64,000 nucleotides of DNA from Cellulosimicrobium sp. Marseille-Q4280 (lineage in GTDB: Bacteria > Actinomycetota > Actinomycetes > Actinomycetales > Cellulomonadaceae), in contig NZ_CALPBY010000001.1 in NCBI RefSeq assembly GCF_943181405.1, forward strand, positions 496,001-560,000, given 5' to 3'. The translations under genes were made by a program, and so were the position numbers. Positions within the stretch are counted from its first letter, which is position 1; each line of letters opens with the position of its first letter. Shown piece after piece: positions 1 to 7,668 of the stretch. The notes below the pieces were generated by a model that saw nothing but the letters and a program-made list of their open reading frames with translations, was not told the DNA's origin and ran no database searches.

Positions 1-830
1 CCCTGCATCGTCAGGCCGCGCGTGATGAGGTTCGCCAGGTTGTCCGGTCCGGGGGCGCGGTCGGTCGCGTTGTACCCGGCGATGGCCCCGCACAGGGCGA
101 CCCGTCCGCCGTCGTTCATGACGTCGAGCGCGGCCTCCAGGTGGTCGCCGCCGACGTTGTCGAAGAACACGTCGACGCCGTCCGGCACGAGCGAGGGGAG
201 CTGCTCGCGCACGGGCGCGGCCTTGTAGTCGAGGGCCGCGTCGTAGCCGTAGCGCGACGTGAGGAGCTCGACCTTCTGCGGACCACCGGCGGAGCCGACG
301 ACGCGCGACGCGCCGAGCAGGCGGGCGATCTGCCCGGTCGCCGTCCCGACGGCACCCGCGGCACCGGAGACGAGGACGGTGTCGCCGGGCTTCATCCCGG
401 CGATCGCGGTGAGGCCGACGTAGGCCGTGAGCCCGGTCATGCCCAGGATCCCCAGGTGGACCGACGACGGATGGCCCGGGATCTCCGGCACGACCCGGAA
501 CCCGGACGCGTCCTCCTGCACGACGTCGCGCCAGCCGTGCTGGTGGAGCACGAGCGCCCCGACGGGCATGGCGTCGACCGTCGTCTCGACGACCCGGCCC
601 ACCGCGCCGCCGGTCATCGTCTCGCCGAGCGCGAAGGGAGGGGTGTAGCTCTTCACGTCGTTCATGCGGCCGCGCATGTAGGGGTCGACGGACACGAACT
701 CGTTGACCACGCGCACCTCGCCGGGGGCGAGGTCGCCGTACTCGACGGTGACGGTGCGGAAGTCGTCGTGCGTCGGCCAGCCCTCGGGACGGGTGGCGAG
801 CTGGACCTGGGTGCTGCGGGCGGACGTCAT
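1..830 (-). CDS. NADP-dependent medium-chain oxidoreductase, CurA/YncB type (3' end outside the window)
   Basis: The reverse strand reads from an ATG at 830 without a stop to base 1, so about 276 N-terminal residues are present and the C-terminus lies outside the window. The N-terminus (MTSARSTQVQLATRPEGWP) and the segment around VDPYMRGRMND are typical of zinc-free medium-chain reductases that reduce activated double bonds of enones or quinones with NADPH. A Rossmann nucleotide-binding motif (VSGAAGAVGTATGQ) lies near residue 150, and FDNVGGDHLEAALD follows as expected. No zinc ligands are seen. The substrate cannot be deduced. The DUF1304/TetR pair beside it may or may not be functionally linked. 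Confidence 0.85.
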   Translation of the reverse strand, partial: MTSARSTQVQLATRPEGWPTHDDFRTVTVEYGDLAPGEVRVVNEFVSVDPYMRGRMNDVKSYTPPFALGETMTGGAVGRVVETTVDAMPVGALVLHQHGWRDVVQEDASGFRVVPEIPGHPSSVHLGILGMTGLTAYVGLTAIAGMKPGDTVLVSGAAGAVGTATGQIARLLGASRVVGSAGGPQKVELLTSRYGYDAALDYKAAPVREQLPSLVPDGVDVFFDNVGGDHLEAALDVMNDGGRVALCGAIAGYNATDRAPGPDNLANLITRGLTMQ

Positions 831-923
831 GCGGAGGGCCTCCGGTGGGGTCGGGTGGTGCGGCTGCTGGTGGGTGCGGGCTCGGTCCTGCGAGCCGCGG
901 CGTCGCGCGGCGGGTCGCGGCCG

Positions 924-1310
924 TCAGGCTGAGAGGGCGACGACGACCGCCAGGACCGCCAGGAGCGGTAGCGTCCCCTGCTTGACCGCGGCCGCGCGGT
1001 GCGCGCGGGAGGAGAGGAGCAGGACGAGCGCCGCCGCGAGCATCGAGCCGGTGCCGGTGAGCACGAGGGTCGTGCCGACGGTCGTCTCGCCCGCGACGTG
1101 GAGGACGACGCCGAGCACGGTGACGATCGCGAGGAACAGGTTGTAGAACCCCTGGTTGAACGCGAGCGACCGCGTGGCCTCGGCCTCCTCGGGCGTGGTG
1201 GCGAACGTGGCGCGGGCCCGGGGAGAGGTCCACGCGACGGACTCCAGGTAGAAGATCACGACGTGGAGCGCCGCCGCGGCGGTGGCGAGCACGAGTCCGA
1301 CGACGATCAC
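924..1310 (-). CDS. DUF1304 family small integral membrane protein
   Basis: This 128-residue protein starts at a GTG (1310) preceded by AGAGGAAG at good spacing. A longer open frame upstream is ignored because it runs into the divergent regulator. Four hydrophobic segments are seen, about residues 3-20, 48-66, 71-90 and 103-126. The early motif HVVIFYLESVAW and FNQGFYNLFLA are hallmarks of DUF1304, a family of unknown function. It is divergently arranged with a TetR regulator, so that regulator probably controls it. That link is inferred from position only. Confidence 0.8.
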   Translation of the reverse strand: MIVVGLVLATAAAALHVVIFYLESVAWTSPRARATFATTPEEAEATRSLAFNQGFYNLFLAIVTVLGVVLHVAGETTVGTTLVLTGTGSMLAAALVLLLSSRAHRAAAVKQGTLPLLAVLAVVVALSA

Positions 1311-1350
1311 GCGACCACTTCCTCTCTGCCGCCGACGTCTGGTCGGCTTT

Positions 1351-1384
1351 CTGGACTGAGCGTTACACAACATATACTGGACTG
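1351..1384. promoter_or_regulatory. Direct repeat CTGGACTG in the divergent DUF1304/TetR intergenic region
   Basis: CTGGACTG occurs at 1351-1358 and again at 1377-1384, 26 bases apart, in the only AT-richer stretch between the two divergent genes. A TATACT hexamer at 1374-1379 could be a -10 element for the regulator gene. The arrangement fits an operator region for an autoregulating TetR protein. Only the repeat itself is seen; binding is inferred. Confidence 0.35.
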
Positions 1385-1412
1385 CACGGTTCACAAAAAG
1401 CGAGGAGCACCC

Positions 1413-2018
1413 GTGGGCAGGCCGCAGTCGTTCGACACGAGCGCCGTCGTGCGCGCGGCGCGCGCCGCCTTCTGGGAGCACGGCTACGAGGACGCGTCGC
1501 TGCCGCTGCTCGAAGGTGCGACGGGGCTGCGCCGGTCGAGCCTCTACCACGCGTTCGGGAGCAAGCGCGGGCTGTTCGACGCCGCGGTGACGAGCTATCT
1601 CGACGAGGTCGTCCGCCCACGGCTCGCCCCGCTCACGGTCGCCGACGTGCCGCCGGACGCGGTGGTCGACTACTTCGTCGGGCTGCGCGCCGCCCTCGCC
1701 GCGCCGGGCACGGTCCAGGCGGACAGCGGCTGCCTGCTCATCAACGCCGCGGGAGCGCCGATCGGGAAGGACGTGGTCGTGCGCGAGACCGTGGCCGCCT
1801 ACCGGGCCGAGCTGCGCGCCGCGATCCGGGCCGGCGTCGTCGCCCGCTTCCCCGACCGTGACCCGGCCGAGCACGACCGCGTCGCCGACCTGTGCACCGC
1901 GCTGCTGGTCTCGGCGTTCCTCCTCACGCGCGTCGACCACCCGCAGGCGCTCGCGAACCTCGACGCCGCGCTCGACCTGCTCGCCGCCGACAGGGCGCCG
2001 GCCCCGGCGTCGGCATAG
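1413..2018 (+). CDS. TetR/AcrR family transcriptional regulator
   Basis: A 201-residue regulator. The GTG start at 1413 follows GAGGAG, and the protein opens GRPQSFDTSAVVRAARAAFWEHGYEDASL, the usual helix-turn-helix of TetR repressors, with the recognition-helix signature SSLYHAFGSKRGLFDAAV near residues 42-60. The remainder is the variable ligand-binding domain. It is divergent from the DUF1304 gene and shares a 100-base regulatory gap with it. The ligand is unknown. Confidence 0.9.
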   Translation: MGRPQSFDTSAVVRAARAAFWEHGYEDASLPLLEGATGLRRSSLYHAFGSKRGLFDAAVTSYLDEVVRPRLAPLTVADVPPDAVVDYFVGLRAALAAPGTVQADSGCLLINAAGAPIGKDVVVRETVAAYRAELRAAIRAGVVARFPDRDPAEHDRVADLCTALLVSAFLLTRVDHPQALANLDAALDLLAADRAPAPASA

Positions 2019-2028
2019 AGGGGACCCG

Positions 2029-3585
2029 CTACCTCGCGGTGGCGGCGTCGACGGCGTCGGCGAGCCGCTGCACCGCCTCGTCGACCCGCGCGTCGGCGAG
2101 GTTGCCGTACCCGAGCACGAGCGTGGTCGAGCGTGCGCCGGGGGTGACCTGGTAGCGGCGCAGGTCCACGACCGCCACCTCGCGCGCCGCCGCCTCGCGC
2201 ACGACGTGGGCCGCGTCGGGTGCGTCGTCGCCCAGGTCGAGCAGCGCGTGCATCCCGGCGGCGAGGCCGCTCACGGTCGCGCGAGGCAGGTGACGGCCGA
2301 GCGCGGCGAGCACCGCGTCACGACGGGCCCGGTAGCGACGCCGCGCCGCGCGCAGGTGCCGGTCGTACGCGCCTGCCGTGACGAGACGCGCGAAGGCGAG
2401 CTGCTCGACGGTGGACGGTCCCGCCGTCGGGCCGGCCGCGCGAGCGACGGCCTCGCGCCAGCGCGCCGGCACGACCATCCACCCGAGGCCGAACGCGGGG
2501 GAGACCGTCTTGCTGATCGAGCCGAGCAGCAGCACCCGGTCCGGGTTGAGGCCCTGCAGCGCGGCGACGGGGCGGCGGTCGTAGCGGAACTCGGCGTCGT
2601 AGTCGTCCTCGACCACGAGGCCGTCGACGTCGCGCGCCCAGGCCACGACGGCCTCGCGGCGCTCGGGCGTCAGTGCCGTCCCGGTGGGGAACTGGTGCGC
2701 CGGTGTGAGGAGCGCTGCGCGGGCGCCCGTCCGTCGCGACGCGATGACGAGCGCGCCCGTGTCCACGCCGTCCGCGTCCACGGGGACGGGCACCGGTGTC
2801 AGCCCGGTGCGCGTCGCGACGTCGCGCAGCACGGGCCAGCTCGGGTCCTCGACGAGCAGGTGCGTGTGCCCGGCGGCGGCGAGCGCGGCGGCCACGCGAC
2901 CCATGCCGTCGGTCGCGCCGTGCACGAGCGCCACGGCGTCGTCCGGAGCGGCCGCGACGCGCGCGCGGCGCAGGTGTCCCGCGACGACCGCCCGCGCCGC
3001 CGGGTGCCCGCCCGGAGCCGGCGCGCCGAGGTCGTCGTTCGAGGCCGTCCCGGACGACGAGCCGAGGACGTCGCGCGTCGCGCGCACCCAGGCGTCGCGC
3101 GGGACGTGGCGCAGGTCGGGCACGCCCGGCGCGAGGTCGAACCGAGGTCGCACAGGAGGGGGCTGCCTGGCGGGAGGGACGGCGCGCGCGGGTCTACCAT
3201 CCGCCGCTCGTTCCTCGCGGCTCCCGCCAGGCCCACCACGACCCGCGCGCGCCGTCCCTCCCGCCCCGCTCGTACCGCGCCGTGCCGCGCCCGCCGCGGA
3301 GACGCGCGTGGCGGAGCCCGTGCGGGCTTCGAGGAACCCCTCGGCGACGAGCTGCCCGTAGGCCTCGGTGACGACCCACCGGGAGACGCCGAGCGTCTCG
3401 GCGAGCTGCCGGCTCGGCGGCAGCGCGGAGCCCGCGCCGACGCGGCCGGAGCGGACGGCGTCGCGGATCGCGCGCTCGAGCCGCTCCACGCGCGAACCCG
3501 GCCCGGTGCCCAGGTCGAGCAGAGCCTCCCAGGCGAGGGCCGTCGTCGGGCCCGGAGCCGGAAGATCGGTCTGGTCGATGCTCAT
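2029..3585 (-). CDS. MocR/PdxR-type GntR regulator with aminotransferase domain
   Basis: A 518-residue protein with an N-terminal GntR winged helix (about residues 28-95; SALPPSRQLAETLGVSRWVVTEAYGQLVAEGFLEAR) and a fold-type I aminotransferase-like domain. The PLP-lysine motif is LLLGSISKTVSPAFGLGW, and VEDDYDAEFRYDRRPVAALQG is another hallmark. MocR proteins sense pyridoxal phosphate or related amino compounds; PdxR controls vitamin B6 synthesis. An Arg/Gly/Pro-rich linker of roughly 55 residues joins the domains. The start MSIDQTDL at 3585 was chosen; an ATG seven codons upstream (3606) is possible. It is divergent from the aldo/keto reductase, a plausible target. Confidence 0.88.
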   Translation of the reverse strand: MSIDQTDLPAPGPTTALAWEALLDLGTGPGSRVERLERAIRDAVRSGRVGAGSALPPSRQLAETLGVSRWVVTEAYGQLVAEGFLEARTGSATRVSAAGAARRGTSGAGGTARAGRGGPGGSREERAADGRPARAVPPARQPPPVRPRFDLAPGVPDLRHVPRDAWVRATRDVLGSSSGTASNDDLGAPAPGGHPAARAVVAGHLRRARVAAAPDDAVALVHGATDGMGRVAAALAAAGHTHLLVEDPSWPVLRDVATRTGLTPVPVPVDADGVDTGALVIASRRTGARAALLTPAHQFPTGTALTPERREAVVAWARDVDGLVVEDDYDAEFRYDRRPVAALQGLNPDRVLLLGSISKTVSPAFGLGWMVVPARWREAVARAAGPTAGPSTVEQLAFARLVTAGAYDRHLRAARRRYRARRDAVLAALGRHLPRATVSGLAAGMHALLDLGDDAPDAAHVVREAAAREVAVVDLRRYQVTPGARSTTLVLGYGNLADARVDEAVQRLADAVDAATAR

Positions 3586-3666
3586 GGGATCGGACCGTAC
3601 ACCCATGCCGATCGCTCTCTAGCGTGGAGATGTCACCAGGAACACCCACGAACGGGAGACCGCATC

Positions 3667-4650
3667 ATGCGCTACTGCACCATCGGCGACGGCCGCACGA
3701 CCTTCGACGTCTCGACCCTGTGCCTCGGCACGATGAACATGGGCACCCTCGTGGACGAGGACACCTCGTTCGCGATCCTCGACCGCTACCTCGAGGCCGG
3801 CGGCACGTTCCTCGACACGGCGAACAACTACAGCTCCTGGGCCGGCGGCTACGGCCGGGACAGCGAGGACCTGCTCGGCCGCTGGCTCGCGACCCGCGGC
3901 GTGCGCGACGAGGTCCGCCTCGCGACCAAGCTCGGGGCAGCGAAGAAGGACCCGGCGCTGCCGCTGCAGAACGTCGCGCCGACGAACTACCAGGGGCTGG
4001 CCGCCGACGTCGTCGAGCGGGAGGCGCACGAGAGCCTGCGCCACCTCGGCGTCGACCACCTCGACGTCCTGTACGGGCACGTCGACGACCTCGACACGCC
4101 GCTCGCCGAGACGGTCGGCGCGTTCGGCAAGCTCCAGGCCGAGGGGGTGGTGGGGATCACGGGCATCTCGAACGTCGCGCTGTGGCGCGTGGTGGAGGCG
4201 CGCGAGGAGGCGCTGCGCCAGGGGATCGCGCCCTACGGGCTCGTCCAGCAGAACCTCACCTACGTCTACCCGACGCCCGAGCCGGGGCGGCACAACTGGG
4301 CGTCGTACGAGCTGCTCGACTACGTGGCGTCGACCGGGACGCCGGAACGTCCGCCGCTCGCCGTCGTCGCGTACTCGCCGATCCTCCAGGGCGCGTACGT
4401 GCGCCGCGACAAGCCGCTGTGGGACGGCTTCGACCACCCGACGACGCGCGAGCGCGTCCGCACGCTGCACGAGGTCGCGGGCCAGACCCGCGCCACGCCG
4501 AACCAGGTCGTGCTCGCGTGGCTCCTCGGCGGCGAGCACCCGGTGATCCCGGTGATCGGGCCGAGCACGGTCGAGCAGCTCGACGAGCTCCTCGGCGCGG
4601 CCGACCTCGACCTCGACCCCGAGATCCGGGCGCGCCTCGACGCCGTCTGA
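3667..4650 (+). CDS. Aldo/keto reductase
   Basis: A 327-residue (alpha/beta)8-barrel NADPH oxidoreductase of usual family length. The catalytic tetrad is recognisable: Asp50 and Tyr55 in FLDTANNY, Lys88 in LATKLG and His138 in LYGHVDD. The C-terminal cofactor loop is VIPVIGPSTVEQLDE. The start follows GGGAGA. Pairing with a MocR regulator suggests a role connected to pyridoxal or amino-aldehyde metabolism (some aldo/keto reductases reduce pyridoxal), but this rests on neighbourhood alone. The gene is followed by a pair of palindromic repeats. Confidence 0.9.
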   Translation: MRYCTIGDGRTTFDVSTLCLGTMNMGTLVDEDTSFAILDRYLEAGGTFLDTANNYSSWAGGYGRDSEDLLGRWLATRGVRDEVRLATKLGAAKKDPALPLQNVAPTNYQGLAADVVEREAHESLRHLGVDHLDVLYGHVDDLDTPLAETVGAFGKLQAEGVVGITGISNVALWRVVEAREEALRQGIAPYGLVQQNLTYVYPTPEPGRHNWASYELLDYVASTGTPERPPLAVVAYSPILQGAYVRRDKPLWDGFDHPTTRERVRTLHEVAGQTRATPNQVVLAWLLGGEHPVIPVIGPSTVEQLDELLGAADLDLDPEIRARLDAV

Positions 4651-4656
4651 GGCCTC

Positions 4657-4700
4657 GTGTCAGGGTCACAGGTCGTCGGGGTGATCTGCGACCCTGACAC
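4657..4700. repeat. Palindromic repeat family A, copy 1
   Basis: A 44-base element with perfect 11-base inverted arms GTGTCAGGGTC (4657-4667) and GACCCTGACAC (4690-4700). The core resembles that of three other copies in the window (CACAGGTC then CGGGGTG). It lies just after the aldo/keto reductase stop and could act as a transcript hairpin, but no T-tract follows. It forms a pair with the next copy, 17 bases downstream. Confidence 0.8.
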
Positions 4701-4717
4701 AGCGCAGGACGTCGCGT

Positions 4718-4763
4718 CGTGTCAGGGCGACAGAACACCCGGGTGACCTCTCGACCTGACACG
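4718..4763. repeat. Palindromic repeat family A, copy 2
   Basis: A 46-base element whose 13-base arms (CGTGTCAGGGCGA at 4718-4730 and TCGACCTGACACG at 4751-4763) match with one mismatch. The centre contains the palindrome CACCCGGGTG. The right arm ends eight bases before the nitroreductase ATG, so the element occupies the expected promoter or leader of that gene. Same family as 4657-4700 and the two copies inside tilS. Confidence 0.8.
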
Positions 4764-4771
4764 ATCGGGGC

Positions 4772-5383
4772 ATGGAGTTCCAGGACGTCGTGCGACGCCG
4801 CCGCATGGTCCGGCGGTTCATCGCCGACCCCGTCGACCCCGCCTCGGTGGACCGCGTGCTGCGCAACGCCGTCCGCGCCCCGAGCGCCGGCTTCGCGCAG
4901 GGCTGGGCGTTCGTCGTCCTGACCGAGCCCGACGACGTCGCGCGCTTCTGGGCGGCCTCGACGCCCGCGGACTCCGAGCGGGACATGAGCGCGTGGCTCG
5001 ACGGCATGCGCACGGCCCCCGTGATCGTCCTCGTCCTCACGTCGAAGGACGCCTACCTGCGGCGGTACGCCGAGGACGACAAGGGCTGGGCCGACCGCGA
5101 CGAGAACCGGTGGGCCGTGCCGTACTGGCACGTCGACGCCGGCATGGCGTCGCTGATCATGCTCCAGACCGCGGTCGACGAGGGGCTCGGCGCGTGCTTC
5201 TTCGGCGTGCAGCCCCGTGAGGTTCCGCGGCTGCGCGAGGCGTTCGACATCCCCGACGAGTACGCGCCGACGGGCGTCGTCGCGCTCGGCCACCCGGGCG
5301 ACACCGGGCCGAGCGGGTCGCCGCGCCGCCGGGCCCGCAAGCCGCTCGACGACGTCGTGCACCGGGGCCGCTGGGGCGGTTAG
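4772..5383 (+). CDS. Nitroreductase family protein
   Basis: A 203-residue flavin oxidoreductase of the nitroreductase superfamily. The FMN-binding opening is seen (VVRRRRMVRRFIADPVD, then NAVRAPSAGFAQGW near residues 31-45), followed by a helix rich in small residues (HVDAGMASLIMLQTAVDEGLGACFFGV) and a C-terminal GVVALGHPGD. The substrate cannot be told. Its stop (TAG 5381-5383) overlaps the stop of convergent cofC in the sequence TTAG, so no intergenic terminator separates the two. Confidence 0.88.
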   Translation: MEFQDVVRRRRMVRRFIADPVDPASVDRVLRNAVRAPSAGFAQGWAFVVLTEPDDVARFWAASTPADSERDMSAWLDGMRTAPVIVLVLTSKDAYLRRYAEDDKGWADRDENRWAVPYWHVDAGMASLIMLQTAVDEGLGACFFGVQPREVPRLREAFDIPDEYAPTGVVALGHPGDTGPSGSPRRRARKPLDDVVHRGRWGG

Positions 5384-6228
5384 CCGGCAGTGCCTCCGGC
5401 GTGCAGACCGGGTACGTGCTGCCCGACGGCGGCCCGCACCTCCGCGGGCAGCTCGCCCCAGTCGTCGATCGTGTCGAGGTCGGTCGCCGTCCCGGGCCGC
5501 TGCACGACGGCGGCCCGCAGCCCGCGCGCGGCGGCCTCCGAGAGGTGCGAGGCGAGGCTGTCGACGCCGAACCGGAACCGGAACGCCTGCCGAGCACGAC
5601 CCTGCGGTCGTTCTGCGGCGGGTAACGGCTCTGAGGTCGTGCTCGGCGGGACCGACGCGTCCCCGGAGAGGACGAGCAGGTTCGTCCCCGACCGGTGCCG
5701 GTCGGTCGCGACGACGACCGGCGCGTCGTCGGCGAGCAGCGCGGCGACGTCGTCGGTCGTCAGCGCAGGGAGGTCCGCGTGCGCGACGAGCAGCCGCACG
5801 GGGCCGTCCTCGACCGCGATCTCACGACCCACCTCGACCGCCTCGTTCAGCCCCGGTCGGTCCGCGGGCTGCAGCACGATGCGGAGACGGTCGGCGTCGT
5901 CGGTGAGCAGCGGGGGCCCCTCCCCGTCTCCGGCAGTGCTCGACGCCTCCACGACGACGTCCCGCAGCGCGCGCCACGTGAACCGCGGGTCCGACGTCAC
6001 GACGACCACCCGCTCCACCGCCTCGGACGCGAGGAGCGTCGCCACGACGTGCCGCGCCAGGACGGCGACGAGCCGGCTGCGCGCGGCCGGGTCGAGCACG
6101 TGCGCGAGCCGCGACTTCCCGGACGTCCCGTCGCGCAGCGGCACGACGGCGACCACGCGCCCCGGGCGACCCGACCCCGCCGGGCGGGCCGCGCCGTCGG
6201 GCACGACGGCTCCGGACCGGTCAGCCAC
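5380..6228 (-). CDS. cofC: 2-phospholactate/phosphoenolpyruvate guanylyltransferase (F420 synthesis), with repeat-derived insert
   Basis: CofC-type nucleotidyltransferase (282 residues) that activates phospholactate or phosphoenolpyruvate with GTP for coenzyme F420 synthesis. The opening VVAVVPLRDGTSGKSRLAHVLD is the nucleotidyltransferase signature, LLVAHADLPALT the metal-binding aspartate region, and RHRSGTNLLVLSG and FRFRFGVDSLASH family motifs. Between the last two, residues about 194-214 are encoded by a palindromic repeat (5589-5647) that keeps the frame open; this stretch is unlikely to be ancestral. The start overlaps the cofD stop by 8 bases, so the two genes are co-transcribed with cofD first. 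Confidence 0.88.
   Translation of the reverse strand: MADRSGAVVPDGAARPAGSGRPGRVVAVVPLRDGTSGKSRLAHVLDPAARSRLVAVLARHVVATLLASEAVERVVVVTSDPRFTWRALRDVVVEASSTAGDGEGPPLLTDDADRLRIVLQPADRPGLNEAVEVGREIAVEDGPVRLLVAHADLPALTTDDVAALLADDAPVVVATDRHRSGTNLLVLSGDASVPPSTTSEPLPAAERPQGRARQAFRFRFGVDSLASHLSEAAARGLRAAVVQRPGTATDLDTIDDWGELPAEVRAAVGQHVPGLHAGGTAG
5589..5647. repeat. Palindromic repeat family B, copy inside cofC
   Basis: Perfect 13-base inverted arms GCCGAGCACGACC (5589-5601) and GGTCGTGCTCGGC (5635-5647) enclose a small hairpin, ACGACC-CTGC-GGTCGT (5596-5611). A related element lies at 45230-45309. It sits wholly inside the cofC reading frame without breaking it, between two conserved motifs of the enzyme. 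Confidence 0.75.
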
Positions 6229-7165
6229 GCGTCGCCGCCAGGATCTCCCGGGCGAGGCGCTCGCGGCCGTCCGCGCCGCCCATGACGGTGTCCGTGACGA
6301 GGACGCGCAGGCCGAGCGCCGCGACGTCCTCCGCGAGGTGCGCGTCGCGCTCGTCGATCACCATGTGGTCGACGAGCCCCGTGTAGAGGCGCGCGACGCC
6401 CAGCGCGGACACCTCGTGGCCGAGCGTCGCGAGCATCTGCGCCGCGGGCCCCTTGATCGCCCGTCCACCGACGATCGGGCTCACCGCGACGCGGTGCGCG
6501 CGCGACCCGACGAGCGCCTCGCGGACGCCGGGCACGCCGAGGACGGGCGCGACGGACAGGAACGGGTTCGACGGCGCGACGACCACGACCCGCGCGTCGC
6601 GCACGGCCTCGACCACCCCGGGCGCGGGGCGCGCGGCCTCGATGCCGTCGTAGACGAGCCCGACGACGTCGTCGGCGTGCTGACGACCCACGAAGTACTC
6701 CTGGAAGCCGAGCCGTCCGCCGGGCGTGTCGACGAGCGTCGCCACACGGTCGTCGGTGACGGGCACGACGCGCGCCCGCACGCCGAGCGCGCGGCTGAGC
6801 TCGGCGGTCACCGCGGACAGCGGCGCCCCGGCCCGGAGGCGGGCTGTCCGCACGACGTGCGTCGCGAGGTCCTTGTCGCCGAGCGTGAACCACGTGTCCT
6901 CGCCGAGCCGGCCCATCGCCTCGAGCGTCGCGTACGTCTCGCCGACCACGCCCCAGCCGCGCTCCTCGTCGGCGAGACCGGCGAGCGTGTACGTCACGGT
7001 GTCGAGGTCGGGCGAGATCGCGAGGCCGTGGAGCTCGACGTCGTCGGCGACGTTCACCACGACCGTGAGGTCCGCTCCCGCGCGGTCCATCCCGTGGGCG
7101 AGCCGCGCGCCCCCGACACCTCCGGCCAGCACGGTCACCGCGTCGGTCGCCACGCCCTCAGTCAC
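6221..7165 (-). CDS. cofD: 2-phospho-L-lactate transferase (F420 synthesis)
   Basis: CofD/FbiA joins the activated phospho-acid to the deazaflavin FO, giving (dehydro-)F420-0. The 314-residue length is typical. The N-terminal [17 protein letters not shown] is the family signature, followed by [27 protein letters not shown], and later [20 protein letters not shown] and [13 protein letters not shown]. The GTG start at 7165 has TAGGCT (7177-7172 on the reverse strand) six bases upstream, which points to a leaderless transcript. The F420 lyase-type and ligase genes are not in this window. Confidence 0.93.
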   Translation of the reverse strand: MTEGVATDAVTVLAGGVGGARLAHGMDRAGADLTVVVNVADDVELHGLAISPDLDTVTYTLAGLADEERGWGVVGETYATLEAMGRLGEDTWFTLGDKDLATHVVRTARLRAGAPLSAVTAELSRALGVRARVVPVTDDRVATLVDTPGGRLGFQEYFVGRQHADDVVGLVYDGIEAARPAPGVVEAVRDARVVVVAPSNPFLSVAPVLGVPGVREALVGSRAHRVAVSPIVGGRAIKGPAAQMLATLGHEVSALGVARLYTGLVDHMVIDERDAHLAEDVAALGLRVLVTDTVMGGADGRERLAREILAATRG

Positions 7166-7220
7166 GGACCGAGCCTACGTCGGGGGCGAGCACGGTCGGC
7201 GACGTGCCACCATGGGCCCC

Positions 7221-7541
7221 ATGGCCGTCTTCGCCTTCTCCGTCGCCCCGCTCGGTGCCGGCGAGTCCGTCGCGGACTCCGTCGCCGAGGCCGTCCGCAT
7301 CGTGCGCGAGTCCGGCCTGCCGAACCGCACCACGTCGATGTTCACCGAGATCGAGGGCGACTGGGACGAGGTCATGCCCGTCATCCAGCGGGCCACGGAG
7401 GCGGTCGGGGCCGGCGGTCACCGGGTGTCGCTCGTCGTCAAGGCCGACATCCGGCCCGGCCGGACGGGCGAGCTCACGGGCAAGGTCGAGCGCGTCGAGG
7501 AGCGTCTCGCGGCAGACGAGCAGGAGTCGGGGCACGCCTGA
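7221..7541 (+). CDS. Thiamine-binding-like protein (MTH1187/YkoF family)
   Basis: A 106-residue ferredoxin-fold protein: [12 protein letters not shown] opens the first strand, and [21 protein letters not shown] and [15 protein letters not shown] complete the domain. Family members bind thiamine or related pyrimidines and may take part in uptake or storage. ATG at 7221 was chosen; ATG 7212 in the same frame would add three residues. Neither has an obvious ribosome site. It is divergent from cofD with a short promoter gap. A hairpin terminator follows. Confidence 0.8.
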   Translation: MAVFAFSVAPLGAGESVADSVAEAVRIVRESGLPNRTTSMFTEIEGDWDEVMPVIQRATEAVGAGGHRVSLVVKADIRPGRTGELTGKVERVEERLAADEQESGHA

Positions 7542-7559
7542 CCTGCGGGTTTCCCGACG

Positions 7560-7580
7560 CCCGAACCGTACCGGTTCGGG
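7560..7580 (+). terminator. Short hairpin after the thiamine-binding-like gene
   Basis: CCCGAACC (7560-7567) pairs perfectly with GGTTCGGG (7573-7580) over a five-base loop. It sits 18 bases after the stop. No long T-run follows, as is usual in such GC-rich genomes. Confidence 0.5.
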
Positions 7581-7668
7581 GTGTTCGCGGGACTTGACCG
7601 CCGACGTAGGCTAAGCCGCAAACGCCCCCGCCCCGGACGCGTTCCGCAATGCAGCAGGAGACCCCCCG

